From: Candidatus Altimarinota bacterium
GTDB taxonomy: Bacteria > Cyanobacteriota > Cyanobacteriia > Cyanobacteriales > Microcystaceae
Direction of reading: 5' to 3'
Length of the DNA: 64,000 bases
Assembly (NCBI GenBank): GCA_012031035.1
Contig: JAAUUT010000003.1
Coordinates: 43,250-107,249, forward strand
This document shows, piece by piece, positions 10,279 through 20,019 of this stretch. Below the pieces are notes generated by a model, which saw nothing but the letters and a program-made list of their open reading frames with translations, had not been told where the DNA came from and made no database searches. The stretch's first letter is position 1. Each line of letters opens with the position of its first letter. Both the position numbers and the translations under genes were made by a program.

Positions 10279-11700
10279 TTAAGCTTTAGTTTGTAGTTGC
10301 CGAACCAAATTATCAAAAGGTTGCCAATTATCTTCGTAGGCGATTGCCTCCCAAACTGATTCAATAATTGGTCGGAGTAAAGCAGTTTTAGGATTATAAA
10401 AACTCAGGCGATCGCGAATCTTCTCCACTTCTTCCCTTGGCAATTGATTTAAAATATTATGATATAAATTACGCCAAGTGTCCCAATCGGCTTTTGGCAA
10501 ATCGAGATTTTCTAAAATGAGCGAACTATCCTCGCGCCAACCATCATTAAATTGTTGCGATAACTCATAAAAGAAAGCATGATAACCTATCTTGGTTTCC
10601 TTGAGAATTTCAAGGGTTTTATTTAATAACGCTTTTCCTTCAGGGATCGATAAATCTGCAAACCCCAATTTATTCATCATCAATCGATAGTAAGTTGAAG
10701 AATAATACTCGTCAAATTGGGTTAAACTTCGCTCTAGTTCGGGAAGTGGAATTATCAGAGACAAAGGAACCCGTAACATCTCTAAATTTAACCGACAAAT
10801 AGACGGTTGATTGCCATAGCTATAGCGTCCGCCACCATCGAAATAGGCGGCCGTAAATAAAGGATCGTAAGTAGGAATAAAAGCGTAGGGACCGTAATCA
10901 AAGCTTTCCCCAGTAATCGACATATTATCGGTATTGAGTACCCCATGACAGAACCCTGCTGCCATCCATTGTGCTACTAGCTTGGCTACGCGCTCAACTA
11001 ATTGGGCATAAAATTCAATATAGCGATTTTCAGAATTAGCAACTTCTGGATAGTAATAATCGATAACATGGTCGAGTAAATTGTGCATTAAATCGCGACG
11101 ATTGATATAGCGCAATCTCTCAAAAGTTCCAAATCGGATATGAGAACGGCTAAAACGAATCATCACTGACGAACGAGTGGGAGAAGGTTCGTCCCCCCGC
11201 CATAATGCCTCTCCCGTTTCTATTAAACTCAAACAGCGAGACGTATTAACCCCAAGAGAATGCAAGGCTTCTGCGGCTAAAACTTCTCGCACGCCTCCTT
11301 TAAGCGTTAGTCTGCCATCTCCTCCCCTCGAATAAGGCGTTCTTCCCGAACCTTTCGTGCCGAAATCGTATAATTGACCGTCCGTCCCGCGTACCTGTCC
11401 GTAGAGAAATCCCCTACCGTCGCCTAGAAAAGGATTATACTCGCCAAACTGATAGCCGTGGTAACGCAAGGCTAAAAAAGGACGAATTCCCTGAAACTTG
11501 CCAAATGCCTCGATAAAGTGAGAATCTTCAACCACTTCGGGATTCAATCCCAGCAGGGGTAATAATCCATCGTTGCGGAAGCGGAGGATGTGTTTAGGAA
11601 ATTCTGCGACGGGAACTTCATCATAGTAATCATCTCCTAAAAGTTCTATTGCAGTTTCGTAATCGAGGTTTAGAAAAGGATTAGGGGTTATTTGAGTCAT
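10279..11700 (-). CDS. selO: Protein adenylyltransferase SelO (YdiU/UPF0061 family)
   Basis: SelO is a pseudokinase-fold enzyme that transfers AMP to Ser/Thr/Tyr residues and is linked to redox stress. Family hallmarks seen: [61 protein letters not shown] and [10 protein letters not shown] with the metal-binding segment DYGPYAFIP. About 473 residues, typical for the family. The open frame begins 24 bases upstream with TTG, but the ATG at 11700 (MTQITPNPF) matches family starts. It stands alone between the ABC ATPase and an IS1 relic. Confidence 0.93.
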   Translation of the reverse strand: MTQITPNPFLNLDYETAIELLGDDYYDEVPVAEFPKHILRFRNDGLLPLLGLNPEVVEDSHFIEAFGKFQGIRPFLALRYHGYQFGEYNPFLGDGRGFLYGQVRGTDGQLYDFGTKGSGRTPYSRGGDGRLTLKGGVREVLAAEALHSLGVNTSRCLSLIETGEALWRGDEPSPTRSSVMIRFSRSHIRFGTFERLRYINRRDLMHNLLDHVIDYYYPEVANSENRYIEFYAQLVERVAKLVAQWMAAGFCHGVLNTDNMSITGESFDYGPYAFIPTYDPLFTAAYFDGGGRYSYGNQPSICRLNLEMLRVPLSLIIPLPELERSLTQFDEYYSSTYYRLMMNKLGFADLSIPEGKALLNKTLEILKETKIGYHAFFYELSQQFNDGWREDSSLILENLDLPKADWDTWRNLYHNILNQLPREEVEKIRDRLSFYNPKTALLRPIIESVWEAIAYEDNWQPFDNLVRQLQTKA

Positions 11701-11890
11701 TTGATGAAGTGAGAAAATGGTCAATCTTTATATACCCTAACCCAAACGCGATCGCGCCTGACCAAGTGTTTTATGATTAGACTTGTAGCAGTTAGTCAGG
11801 TCGATGAAAGCTAAATTTAAGGGCGTTGCTGAAGTAGGATAGGATTTGGAAAAGTCACCCAAAGCGATCGCGTCAACCAAAAAAGGGAAA

Positions 11891-12080
11891 ATGAGCCAAA
11901 GTCATCTTATGCAATGTCCCGAATGTAAATCTGCCCATAGGAGAATTACTTCCCGATGCCTACGAACCAGAGGCTATTCCTGAAGTTAGTGAACTCGATA
12001 AATTAGAAACTTTTGTCGGCTGTAAAAAAAACAAAATTTGGCTCCTGTCTTGGGATAGATGTTCATTTCGTTCGACTTAA
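11891..12080 (+). pseudogene. IS1-family transposase remnant with internal deletion
   Basis: Reading from 11891 gives MSQSHLMQCPECKSAH, the zinc-finger start typical of IS1 InsA. Directly after it, in a different frame, comes LLPDAYEPEAIPEVSELDKL and ETFVGCKKNKIW, which resembles the start of the catalytic half of cyanobacterial IS1 transposases. The middle of the first ORF and nearly all of the catalytic domain are missing, so the element is dead. No inverted repeats were located. Confidence 0.6.
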
Positions 12081-12129
12081 GAGATGGTTATCTAAAGAAA
12101 GCTTATTCAAAGCGACGGGGTAACATTTC

Positions 12130-12708
12130 ATGCAATTAAAACCAATCGAGCGCCAGGTTGTTGTCGTTGCTGGCGCATCTAGCGGCATTGGGCGCGAGAC
12201 AGCCCTTCAGTTTGCCAAACGAGGAGCCAAGGTAGTTGTTTCCGGTCGTAGCGAATCGAAACTTGCGTCGCTGGTAGATGAAATTCGTAGTTTTGCAGGC
12301 GAGGTTGTATCCGTCATTAGCGACGTAGCAATATTCGAGCAGGTGAATGCGATCGCCGATAAAGCCATAGAAGCCTTTGGAAGGCTGGATACTTGGGTTC
12401 ACGTCCCTGCCACTGCCCTCTTTGCGACCTTCGAGCAAACCACGCCAGAGGAGTTCGAGCGAATCATTGATGTCAACTTAATGGGACAGGTTTACGGCGC
12501 AATGGCAGCACTGCCACATTTACGGCGAGAAGGACCGGGGGGCTTTAATTCATATTTCCTCAATCGAGGGAAGGCGTTCCCTGCCGCTACAAAGCGCCTA
12601 TTCTGCTTCCAAGCACGGAATCGAGGGATTTGTAGAGTCGCTGCGAGTCGAGTTGCAGCACGAACAAATTCCCATCAGCGTGACGAGTATAAAACCAGCC
12701 GTCATTAA
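12130..12708 (+). CDS. Short-chain dehydrogenase/reductase, 5' part
   Basis: This piece holds the NAD(P)-binding Rossmann half of a classical SDR oxidoreductase: GASSGIG (glycine motif, residues ~15-21), a basic residue after beta2 (SGRSESK, suggesting NADP), and DVNLMGQ in place of the NNAG/N-helix region. At 12537-12542 there is a run of six G; removing one restores GALIHISS and the catalytic YSASK in the next entry's frame. The tail beyond residue ~138 of this frame is therefore nonsense. Substrate unknown. Confidence 0.85.
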   Translation: MQLKPIERQVVVVAGASSGIGRETALQFAKRGAKVVVSGRSESKLASLVDEIRSFAGEVVSVISDVAIFEQVNAIADKAIEAFGRLDTWVHVPATALFATFEQTTPEEFERIIDVNLMGQVYGAMAALPHLRREGPGGFNSYFLNRGKAFPAATKRLFCFQARNRGICRVAASRVAARTNSHQRDEYKTSRH

Positions 12709-13147
12709 CACGCCTTTCTGGAACAATGCCCGAACGCGACTCGGCGTTAAGCCAGCCGGAATACCGCCCTACTACGACCCCAGATTGGTTGTCGATGCTA
12801 TCCTCTATACGGCAACCCATCCCACTCGCGATTTCTTGGTCGGCGATGCAGCTAGAGCGATAGACTTATTACAGAGAACTTCCCCCGCACTCCTCGATAC
12901 TTTATTAGTTCGCGTTGGTTTTCCACTTCAGAAATCGAACGAACCCAAGACCGAGGACGAAGCAAATAATCTCTACGAACCCGTTCCCGAACAAACGAGA
13001 GTAGATGGAGATTTTAGTCAACAGGTCATACCGAGTCTTTTAGATTGGGTAGATAAAAATCCGGTTGTGAAGTGGGGAGCAGTGACCAGTGTAGCTGCCT
13101 TGGGGTTGCTGGCAATGCAAGCCTTACAAAATGGAGAGCAACTGTGA
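12653..13147 (+). CDS. Short-chain dehydrogenase/reductase, 3' part
   Basis: This frame is open from about 12543 and carries the Ser/Tyr/Lys centre of the SDR (ISS, then YSASKHG at about 12598) before the first ATG at 12653. It continues with the C-terminal extension of about 100 residues typical of cyanobacterial SDRs of this type, ending in a hydrophobic helix (VTSVAALGLLAMQAL) that may touch the membrane. The whole enzyme would be about 338 residues. Its stop overlaps the GTG start of the hydrolase gene (GTGA), so the two are translationally coupled. Confidence 0.82.
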   Translation: MQHEQIPISVTSIKPAVINTPFWNNARTRLGVKPAGIPPYYDPRLVVDAILYTATHPTRDFLVGDAARAIDLLQRTSPALLDTLLVRVGFPLQKSNEPKTEDEANNLYEPVPEQTRVDGDFSQQVIPSLLDWVDKNPVVKWGAVTSVAALGLLAMQALQNGEQL

Positions 13148-14022
13148 CAACAATCGTTGAGGATCTACGGGTCGAACTTGACGGTTTATCAATTCGATAC
13201 TTTCAAGCAGGTCAAGATGGCTTTCCCCTAGTATTGCTGCACGGAACCGGAGAAAGCGCGATTGACTGGTCTTGGGTCATGCCTTCTTTGGCAGATAGCT
13301 ATCGCGTTTACGCGCCCGACCTGCCAGGAAGCGGCGATAGTAGTAAACCCGCCCGCGACTATTCTCTAGAATTTTATACTCAGTTTACCGTTGATTTTTT
13401 AAAGGTATTGGGGATCGAACAAGCGGTACTGATTGGAAACTCTCTCGGCGGTCTAATCTCGCTGCGGGTTGCTTTATACTATCCCGAACGAGTCGCCGCC
13501 TTGGTATTAGTCGATAGCAGCGGACTGGGATTAGCCGTCAACCCTGCCCTATCGCATTTAACCCTGCCCTGGTATGGGGAGATTGCGATCGCAAGCGTTA
13601 TAACGCCTTTTGGTGCTAGCTTTCGGGCACGAGGGCGATCGCTTTTGCTCTTTGCTAACCCTGCCGAAGTTCCTCCAATTTGGTTTGCCGAACAAGAACG
13701 TCTAGCGCTAATGCCTGGGTTTCTGGAAGCCGTCTTATCTTCGCTACGCGCTCAACTAACTCCTTTTTCACAACGCGCGCCGATGCTTGACTCACTTCCT
13801 CATTTACAGATGCCTACGCTGGTTGTTTGGGGAGAAAATGACGCGCTTTTGCCACAAGAACAAGCTTATGCTGCCGTTAAATGCCTACAGCAAGGATATT
13901 TAGTCACGATCCCCAATTGCGGTCACGTTGTGCCAGTCGAACGTCCCAAAGAATTGACGGTTGCGTTGCAGGACTTTCTGGCGAAAGTATTTGTTCTGAA
14001 CGGCGCGCCAACAAATGATTAA
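13144..14022 (+). CDS. Alpha/beta hydrolase
   Basis: A 292-residue single-domain hydrolase. Catalytic triad candidates are Ser100 in GNSLGG, Asp near 233 in WGENDALLP and His near 260 in CGHVVPVE; HGTGES is the oxyanion segment. The open frame extends back to 13072, but the GTG at 13144, which overlaps the upstream stop and follows a GGAG, is the better start. Paired with the SDR, it probably acts on a hydrophobic ester or cyclic substrate, but no specific reaction can be assigned. Confidence 0.88.
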   Translation: MTTIVEDLRVELDGLSIRYFQAGQDGFPLVLLHGTGESAIDWSWVMPSLADSYRVYAPDLPGSGDSSKPARDYSLEFYTQFTVDFLKVLGIEQAVLIGNSLGGLISLRVALYYPERVAALVLVDSSGLGLAVNPALSHLTLPWYGEIAIASVITPFGASFRARGRSLLLFANPAEVPPIWFAEQERLALMPGFLEAVLSSLRAQLTPFSQRAPMLDSLPHLQMPTLVVWGENDALLPQEQAYAAVKCLQQGYLVTIPNCGHVVPVERPKELTVALQDFLAKVFVLNGAPTND

Positions 14023-14116
14023 AGTGCGATCGTTCTAATATTAGGCTATTACTTTAAAAAGCTTCAGATTGAATGTCGATCGCTGGCTGATTGATTTCTT
14101 CAGCCATGTTAATCTC

Positions 14117-15637
14117 TTAACAAATACGCCGAATCGCTTCTAACAATCCCCTTGCTTTATTAATCGTTTCTTCGTATTCTTTTTCCGGTTCGGAATCTGC
14201 TACTAATCCTGCTCCTGCTTGCACGGACACGAGATGCCGATTATCCTGAGTAGGACGAACGACCATCGTCCGAATCGCGATCGCGCTGTTTAACTGTCCT
14301 TCAAAATCGTAGTATCCATAAACTCCAGAATACGGGCCTCGACGTTCGGGTTCGAGTTCGTGAATAATTTCCATTGCTCGAATTTTTGGCGCGCCGCTAA
14401 CCGTTCCTGCGGGAAAACAAGCTTTCATCAAATCCCAAGCCGTTTTTTGGGGAGCTAATTCGCCGACGACATTACTAACGATGTGCATGACGTGCGAATA
14501 GCGCTCGATTTTCATAAATTCGTCTACTTTAACGCTGCCTCTCTCGCATACCCTACCGAGGTCATTGCGTCCCAAATCCACCAACATGACGTGTTCGGCA
14601 ATTTCTTTAGGATCTTGCAACAAGTCTTCTGCTAAAGCTTTATCTTCTGCTGCTGTCTTGCCTCTGCGTCGGGTTCCGGCAATCGGTCGCAGGGTAGCTT
14701 TAATTGCTTCTTCTTCGGTTCGTTCGGCTTTGACCATAATTTCTGGACTAGAACCGATGATTTGCCAATCTCCGAAGTTGTAATAAGACATATAAGGAGA
14801 AGGGTTAATCGTGCGCAGGGAGCGATACAGTTCAAAAGGGTTGCCGTTAAAGACTGCTTGAAGGCGTTGGGAAATGACTACTTGAAAGATATCTCCTACG
14901 CGAATGTATTCTTTTGCTTTATTGACATTTTCACAAAATTGTGCATTATCAGTATTGCTTTGATAGTTTAATTCGGGTGCTTCGCTGCGATCGCTCAAGG
15001 TTAGCGGTGTAGCTTCGATGGGTAGGGGCAATTGCAACTTGACGACTAATTTTGTGATGCGATCGCAAGCTTGTTGATAAGCTTCTTCTAAACTAACCGA
15101 TTCGTCTTGTAAATCTGCATAGGCGATCGCCCAAATCTTATTTTTAACGCGATCGAAAATAATTAAATTATCAATTTGCATCCAAATCCCATCGGGCAAA
15201 TCCTCCTCGGTCGCTTCATAAACGGGAACTCTCGGCTCGATCCAGCGAATCAATTCGTACCCCCATACCCCAAATAAACCGCCGATTCCTGGCGGAAGTT
15301 GAGGTAATTTAACCGGATGAATTGGTGCTATACAACGAGCAAGAATCTCAAAAGGATTTCCTTGATAAGCTTGAGACGCGCCATCTCGAAATATTTGAGT
15401 TGTTTGCTCTCCTTTTGCCTGTAGCACCCAAACCGGATCGCATCCTAAAAAACTGTAGCGTCCTAGATTTTCTCCGCCTTCTACCGATTCCAATAAAAAA
15501 CTATAGGGCTGACCCGCACAAACCTTATACCATGCCGAGACAGGAGTTTCTAGGTCAGCAACCCATTCTTGATAAACCGGAATAAAATTGCCCTGTTTAG
15601 CCAGGGCACAAAACTGAGAAAAGTTAGGAAAAATCAT
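14117..15637 (-). CDS. trpE: Anthranilate synthase component I
   Basis: TrpE converts chorismate to anthranilate with ammonia from TrpG, the first step of tryptophan synthesis. The 506-residue protein has the N-terminal LLESVEGGENLGRYSFLG feedback-binding segment (read in two parts), GDIFQVVISQR, IAGTRRRG, DLGRNDLGR and the PAGTVSGAPK and YSGVYGY motifs of chorismate-binding enzymes. ATG at 15637. No trpG or other trp genes are adjacent, as is usual in cyanobacteria. No leader peptide with Trp codons was found in the 140 bases upstream. Confidence 0.96.
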   Translation of the reverse strand: MIFPNFSQFCALAKQGNFIPVYQEWVADLETPVSAWYKVCAGQPYSFLLESVEGGENLGRYSFLGCDPVWVLQAKGEQTTQIFRDGASQAYQGNPFEILARCIAPIHPVKLPQLPPGIGGLFGVWGYELIRWIEPRVPVYEATEEDLPDGIWMQIDNLIIFDRVKNKIWAIAYADLQDESVSLEEAYQQACDRITKLVVKLQLPLPIEATPLTLSDRSEAPELNYQSNTDNAQFCENVNKAKEYIRVGDIFQVVISQRLQAVFNGNPFELYRSLRTINPSPYMSYYNFGDWQIIGSSPEIMVKAERTEEEAIKATLRPIAGTRRRGKTAAEDKALAEDLLQDPKEIAEHVMLVDLGRNDLGRVCERGSVKVDEFMKIERYSHVMHIVSNVVGELAPQKTAWDLMKACFPAGTVSGAPKIRAMEIIHELEPERRGPYSGVYGYYDFEGQLNSAIAIRTMVVRPTQDNRHLVSVQAGAGLVADSEPEKEYEETINKARGLLEAIRRIC

Positions 15638-15650
15638 TTTTAGTTATCAA

Positions 15651-15680
15651 TGGTAGAGACGCGATATCTCGCGTCTGTAC
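15651..15680. repeat. Short palindromic dispersed repeat
   Basis: GTAGAGACGCGATATCTCGCG plus TCTGTAC forms a near-perfect palindrome and is a second copy of the core at 8519-8546. It lies between psaD and trpE. The form is like a small non-autonomous repeat, with no coding capacity. Confidence 0.6.
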
Positions 15681-15698
15681 ATCAGTTATCAGTGATGA

Positions 15699-15770
15699 GC
15701 GATCGGCTTTTAACTATTTGTATTTAGCACGATCGCTTCTGCTAAATGCTAACAACTATTAGCCGATCGC
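15699..15770. repeat. Nested inverted repeat after psaD
   Basis: GCGATCGGC (15699-15707) pairs with GCCGATCGC (15762-15770), and inside it TTTAGC (15723-15728) pairs with GCTAAA (15741-15746). It begins 11 bases past the psaD stop on the minus strand. It could form a 3' mRNA structure, but there is no T tract, so a classical terminator is not shown. Confidence 0.5.
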
Positions 15771-15781
15771 CACCGAATTGA

Positions 15782-16210
15782 TTACACTTCGTATGTCGCT
15801 TTACCAGAGAATTTTATAGTTGAAGGCTCTGGATTTTTACCAATCGATCTATCTATTTTGCCAACTGTAGGACGACCTTGATTGACTTTTTCGGGGAAAA
15901 CGCCATCTGCGGGGTGCAAATATTGAATTTCTCCGTTGGGATAAATGCGATAGATCTTATAACTTTCGATTTTGGGCTTAAATTTTGTCCGGAACTGGGC
16001 CCCTAGCGCCAGACATTGCTCTTTACGAGCAAGATATAAAAGATTATCTCCTTCGTTCATAATTGCTGCCCCGCCAGTAGGCATTTCAAATACCTGTTCT
16101 TTGGTGCTAGTCCAGGTAATGGCGTATTTTTCTTCAACGTCAGCTTTGGTTAACAAACCGCCCGTGCTGCCACCGAACTTAGGAGGGTTTCCAGTAAGCT
16201 CTTCTGCCAT
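15782..16210 (-). CDS. psaD: Photosystem I reaction centre subunit II
   Basis: PsaD is the stromal/cytoplasmic-side subunit of photosystem I that docks ferredoxin and stabilises PsaC. The 142-residue product begins [20 protein letters not shown] and keeps the conserved [31 protein letters not shown] and [12 protein letters not shown] segments, with the expected length and basic character. The start is the only sensible ATG. A TTGACA lies about 70 bases upstream, but no convincing -10 pairs with it. It is monocistronic, as usual. Confidence 0.98.
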   Translation of the reverse strand: MAEELTGNPPKFGGSTGGLLTKADVEEKYAITWTSTKEQVFEMPTGGAAIMNEGDNLLYLARKEQCLALGAQFRTKFKPKIESYKIYRIYPNGEIQYLHPADGVFPEKVNQGRPTVGKIDRSIGKNPEPSTIKFSGKATYEV

Positions 16211-16309
16211 AGTAATGTTCTCTCTTGCAAAAGGTATTTTAAGGGAATCCTATCACTGAGTTCGTCTCTCGCTGGTAGCCTTGTCAAGAACTGTAACAAA
16301 TGGTTTATT

Positions 16310-16400
16310 AGTCATTGGTCATTGGTCATTGGTTATTAGTTATTGGTGACAAAGGACAAATAACAAGTGACAAAGAACAAAGGACAAAAAACCAATTACC
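16310..16400. repeat. Heptad short tandem repeat cluster
   Basis: Three TCATTGG units are followed by variants (TTATTAG, TTATTGG), then six ACAAANN-type heptads (ACAAAGG, ACAAATA, ACAAGTG, ACAAAGA, ACAAAGG, ACAAAAA). The two halves are roughly complementary and could fold into a long imperfect hairpin between the kinase gene and psaD. Confidence 0.75.
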
Positions 16401-16402
16401 AT

Positions 16403-18457
16403 TCACTCTCTTTGTTTTCTTCTCCGAGTGGTTTTTTGTTGTTTTTGGGAAGCTCGCCCGTTAGCATTTGACGATCGCGCTGTTGTAGAATCGCTTACTA
16501 TCGGTACGGTAAAGTGAAATTGAGAACCGTGGTTTTTCCCTGCCGATTCTGCCCAAATTTCTCCGCCCCAACCGCTAACGATTTGGCGGCAAATCGCGAG
16601 TCCTAACCCGGTTCCTCCGACGCTGCGCCTCAGTGCGCCTTCTTCTTGATAAAAGCGATCGAAGACTCTTTCTAAGCGATTGGGTTCGATGCCTCGACCC
16701 GTATCGGCAACTGTCACCTCTAGGTTTAGAGTATTATTACGATTGACTGAAATGGTTACTTCGCCATTCACATCGGTAAATTTACAAGCATTATCAAGTA
16801 ATTTTGTCAACAACTCAACTAACCATTCTCCATCGGCTTGTACGAAAGGTAGCTCGGAGGAAACGAAATGATGAATTTTTGGGAGATTATTTTTGGCGTT
16901 ACGCGCATTAATGTGACTGAGGGCTAATTCTACGCATTCTTCAATGGATACGGGTTCTGGATGCCATTGTACGCGACCGCTTTCTAGCTTTGAAAGGGTG
17001 AGAAAGTCTTGGATGAGTTTGCGCATTCGTTCGGCATCCACCAGCGCCGTGTTGAGCATGACTTGACGGAGTTCTGGGGACATATCTGGCTCGCTAGCAA
17101 GGCTTTCTAGGCAAACTTGGATAGTGGATAGGGGGGTACGCAGTTCGTGTCCGGTGATGGCGACTAAATTAGAGCGAGTGCGATCGAGCGCTTCTAGTTG
17201 TTCGTTAAGATCCTGTAAGCTAGCATAAGCTTCAGCTTGAATGAGAGTAACGCCAACTTGGGTCGCGATCGCATCTACGAGGGCAATATCTTCGCTTTTC
17301 CAGGCTGAGGGAGTGGGGCCGCAATGGTGTAACTCGACCATTCCCAGCAATCTGCCTTGATAGAGAATCGGAACTAACAGCCAAGAAAAGATCGAACAAT
17401 TAGTAACGATCTTTTGTAAAGATACATCGGAAGGATTTGGATTCGCTCGCTCGGTAATGCGAGGATCGTGAAAAGCATCGTCGATGCTAATCGATTCTCT
17501 TAATTTCAAAACGTCTTGAAATAGCGGATTATTTTTGAGCGGCCAAGTTTGTCCTTTAATTGAAGGAATACCTTGATTTAAAAATTCGTGTTCTATTTTG
17601 GCAGTAACATCCGATTCTTCACAGCGATAGATTAGACATCGACAGACCTCCAATCCTTCGCCTAGTTTTTGAACGGCGACTTGTAAGATTTCCTGGGGGT
17701 CGAGGGAACGGCGAATGGCTGCCGTCACTGAGTTGATCAGTCTTTCTTTATGTTCTTTGAGCGCTAGAGAATAATTAGCTTTGATTAATTTATATTGCCC
17801 TGCTTGTAAATACGCGACTAGTCGCTGAACGAAAGGATCTGCCTGTAAGCTAAATTCTGACTTTTGTTCTAGTGCAAGGTTTTGCACTCCTAATTCTGAG
17901 TTTAGATACAAATTTCGCGCTTGTTCAATTTTTTGAGCCAGTTCGGGGCGATATTCTAAAATCCTCTCAAGTAAGATAGCTGCCGCTTGTTGGCTGACCT
18001 GGCGATCGAAAGTCCAAATTCCTTCAAAACGACGGCTGTTGTCCTTCGCCGAACTTCCATTTTCTTCATTGAGTGTAACTGTTCGCTCTCGACAGATCAA
18101 ACAACTAGAATACTGTTCCCCAAGAATAACTAAATGCCATTCTTGGGCTAAACTATCGCCTGGTTCAAAGGCAATGGTTTCGTAAAGTCCAGAACCGTTT
18201 TTAAAATCCGTTTCTGGTGCGGCAAGGACGTAGACCCAATCGGTTTTTTGGGCGATGCGTCGATAGCGATGAGCTTCTTGGCGATAGAAACGCTCTCGTT
18301 GAAAGCTAGCAATAACTAGAGGGCGATCGCCTCCTAATAGTATTCGATCTTCCATAGCGTGGGAAAGCGCCGTCAAGGAAGCTTTGAAATACATCTGGGG
18401 TCGCCAACTAGGAATGGCTTGCAGCAGTTCTACCAATACAGATTTTTGGAGGCTCAT
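16403..18457 (-). CDS. DICT-GAF sensor histidine kinase
   Basis: A soluble two-component kinase of about 684 residues. The N-terminal ~150 residues fit the DICT domain that in cyanobacteria accompanies light or signal receptors. A GAF domain follows (about 240-400; LLVPILYQGRLLGMVELH), then HisKA with the phospho-accepting His in GHELRTPLS (about 437) and HATPase_c with DNACKFT, DTGRGIEP and GTGLGLAI. The frame starts with TTG at 18460; the ATG at 18457 is preferred. A basic tail (KQQKTTRRRKQRE) ends the protein. No partner response regulator is adjacent, and the signal is unknown. Confidence 0.93.
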   Translation of the reverse strand: MSLQKSVLVELLQAIPSWRPQMYFKASLTALSHAMEDRILLGGDRPLVIASFQRERFYRQEAHRYRRIAQKTDWVYVLAAPETDFKNGSGLYETIAFEPGDSLAQEWHLVILGEQYSSCLICRERTVTLNEENGSSAKDNSRRFEGIWTFDRQVSQQAAAILLERILEYRPELAQKIEQARNLYLNSELGVQNLALEQKSEFSLQADPFVQRLVAYLQAGQYKLIKANYSLALKEHKERLINSVTAAIRRSLDPQEILQVAVQKLGEGLEVCRCLIYRCEESDVTAKIEHEFLNQGIPSIKGQTWPLKNNPLFQDVLKLRESISIDDAFHDPRITERANPNPSDVSLQKIVTNCSIFSWLLVPILYQGRLLGMVELHHCGPTPSAWKSEDIALVDAIATQVGVTLIQAEAYASLQDLNEQLEALDRTRSNLVAITGHELRTPLSTIQVCLESLASEPDMSPELRQVMLNTALVDAERMRKLIQDFLTLSKLESGRVQWHPEPVSIEECVELALSHINARNAKNNLPKIHHFVSSELPFVQADGEWLVELLTKLLDNACKFTDVNGEVTISVNRNNTLNLEVTVADTGRGIEPNRLERVFDRFYQEEGALRRSVGGTGLGLAICRQIVSGWGGEIWAESAGKNHGSQFHFTVPIVSDSTTARSSNANGRASQKQQKTTRRRKQRE

Positions 18458-18717
18458 CAAGCGTTTTTGCTTTTGCGACTATGGCTGTCAATAGAGAAAT
18501 TAACAGACAATATCCTTTGGTTATTTTAGGCGATCGCGGCGATCGCTTGCTTGTTTTAGTTCTCTATGAACATCCTACAAAAACAGCTAGCTCTTAAGCA
18601 TTTTTTTTACAAGTCTTTCTTCCCAGTATTCTGGGTGAATAGCGATCGGGATTGTTTACTAATTGTTATATTTATTTCCCGCTCTTCCTGTCACCAATAT
18701 TTCAGTGTCTCAATATC

Positions 18718-18915
18718 CTAGTTCCCAATCACGAATCTAAGCATCTTGGGGATTAAGTTGTATTTAGTCCACACGAACGGAATTAGGGGTTCAAAAACGA
18801 GCCATCGGGGACGAGTTAACCTTGCAAACCATTTAACATCGCGCGGCGCGATCGCAAAACTCAAAATTGCTACTAAAAAAGTTACAGTTCCAATGACCAT
18901 CCAGGATTGAATCAT
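18718..18915 (-). pseudogene. TspO/MBR-like protein, truncated
   Basis: The first ~50 residues (MIQSWMVIGTVTFLVAILSF, then ITPRD-like APRDVKWFARLTRP and a PFVWT) resemble the N-terminus of cyanobacterial tryptophan-rich sensory (TspO-like) proteins, and there is a good AGGAAAGG before the ATG at 18915. After PFVWT the sequence departs from the family and stops at 65 residues instead of roughly 150-250; no continuation was found in the other frames down to 18490. I read it as a truncated gene. Confidence 0.55.
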
Positions 18916-18990
18916 ATCCTTTCCTCAATTACTTGCGTTTTGTCAATTTTGACAATTGAAGATGCGAGTTTCATCAGTCGTTAGATGGCT

Positions 18991-19920
18991 TTAAAGGAGT
19001 TTGATAAGGTGAGAATTTTCGTGCTGAAGGGTTGTTAAAACCTCTTGTAAGGTGCGATCGTGCAGCCATCCAACAAAACCGCCCCAGAGATAGTCTTCTT
19101 TGCCTGCACCCACAAAAACGTGCTGAATTTGCAGAGAATTTTTCCAGGTACGAAGTGTAATTCCGCCTTTAAAAGTCAAATAAGTCTGGGCGCGATGGAA
19201 ACCCCGCCGATGTCCATCTGTCATTCCTGGGATCGATCGCAAACGTTCGATTAACATACTGGCAAAATCGGGTTCTGTCATGGTTGAAATCGCCCGATTC
19301 GCCCAAAAATCTTGAATAATCTCGATCGCGGCGAAATGATTTTTTAAAGCGGCGTGAGAGATTCCTGGCAACAAAACGAACTTTGCCCCCTCGAATCTAG
19401 TGCTTTCTATCGTAATCGTGCCATCGCTACCATTATCGATATCGCCTGCAATAATTAAAGTAGGAATTTCTCTAGCGAGGCGTTGAGCGATCGTGCGTCG
19501 ATTGATGCCCAAATCTCGTGCGATTCCAATTCCAATTCCTAAAGGATCGATAAAGCGAGCGAGATCGGCTCCTCCAATGGGAGAACCAATTAATACAAAC
19601 GATTCTATTTTCTCTCGCAATTGCGGCTGGCGATCGAGAACTTCGAGCCAAATCAAACCGCCCATCGAATGACCGATAATTCTAATGGGTATGTTGGGAT
19701 ATCGTTTAACCGTCTCAATTGCTATTCTCTCGACTTGTCGAACGAGCGGTTCAATCCATAACCAAGTTTGAAAATAACCCAGATCGGGACTGATAACGAG
19801 AGTATTCGGGGTAGCTAAAGTTTGTGCTAATTGTGCGATCGCGTGGTTAGTATCCGCCCATCCATGTTGGGCAAACAGGATAAAATCTGGAGATACAGAA
19901 GATTTGAGCGATAATACCAT
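18991..19920 (-). CDS. Lipase-like alpha/beta hydrolase
   Basis: A 309-residue protein with an oxyanion region FAQHGWAD, nucleophile elbow GHSMGG (Ser near 105), acid candidate in AGDIDNGSDG and His in GISHAAL. The C-terminal ~90 residues (from MLIERLRSIPG on) form an extra small domain found in cyanobacterial members. No signal peptide, so probably cytoplasmic or peripheral. Substrate unknown; it stands alone between the TspO relic and glgA. Confidence 0.85.
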   Translation of the reverse strand: MVLSLKSSVSPDFILFAQHGWADTNHAIAQLAQTLATPNTLVISPDLGYFQTWLWIEPLVRQVERIAIETVKRYPNIPIRIIGHSMGGLIWLEVLDRQPQLREKIESFVLIGSPIGGADLARFIDPLGIGIGIARDLGINRRTIAQRLAREIPTLIIAGDIDNGSDGTITIESTRFEGAKFVLLPGISHAALKNHFAAIEIIQDFWANRAISTMTEPDFASMLIERLRSIPGMTDGHRRGFHRAQTYLTFKGGITLRTWKNSLQIQHVFVGAGKEDYLWGGFVGWLHDRTLQEVLTTLQHENSHLIKLL

Positions 19921-20019
19921 AACACCATGCGATCGCGAGGATAAGACTATTATCCAAGTTGCTACAAGCGTTGGGTTAAGTTATCAGTCCAGTTACGCGA
20001 TCGGCACATAAAAATAATG

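Noticed and set aside
16310..16400. Possible CRISPR array
   Set aside because: The units are seven bases long and lack spacers; this is a heptad repeat.
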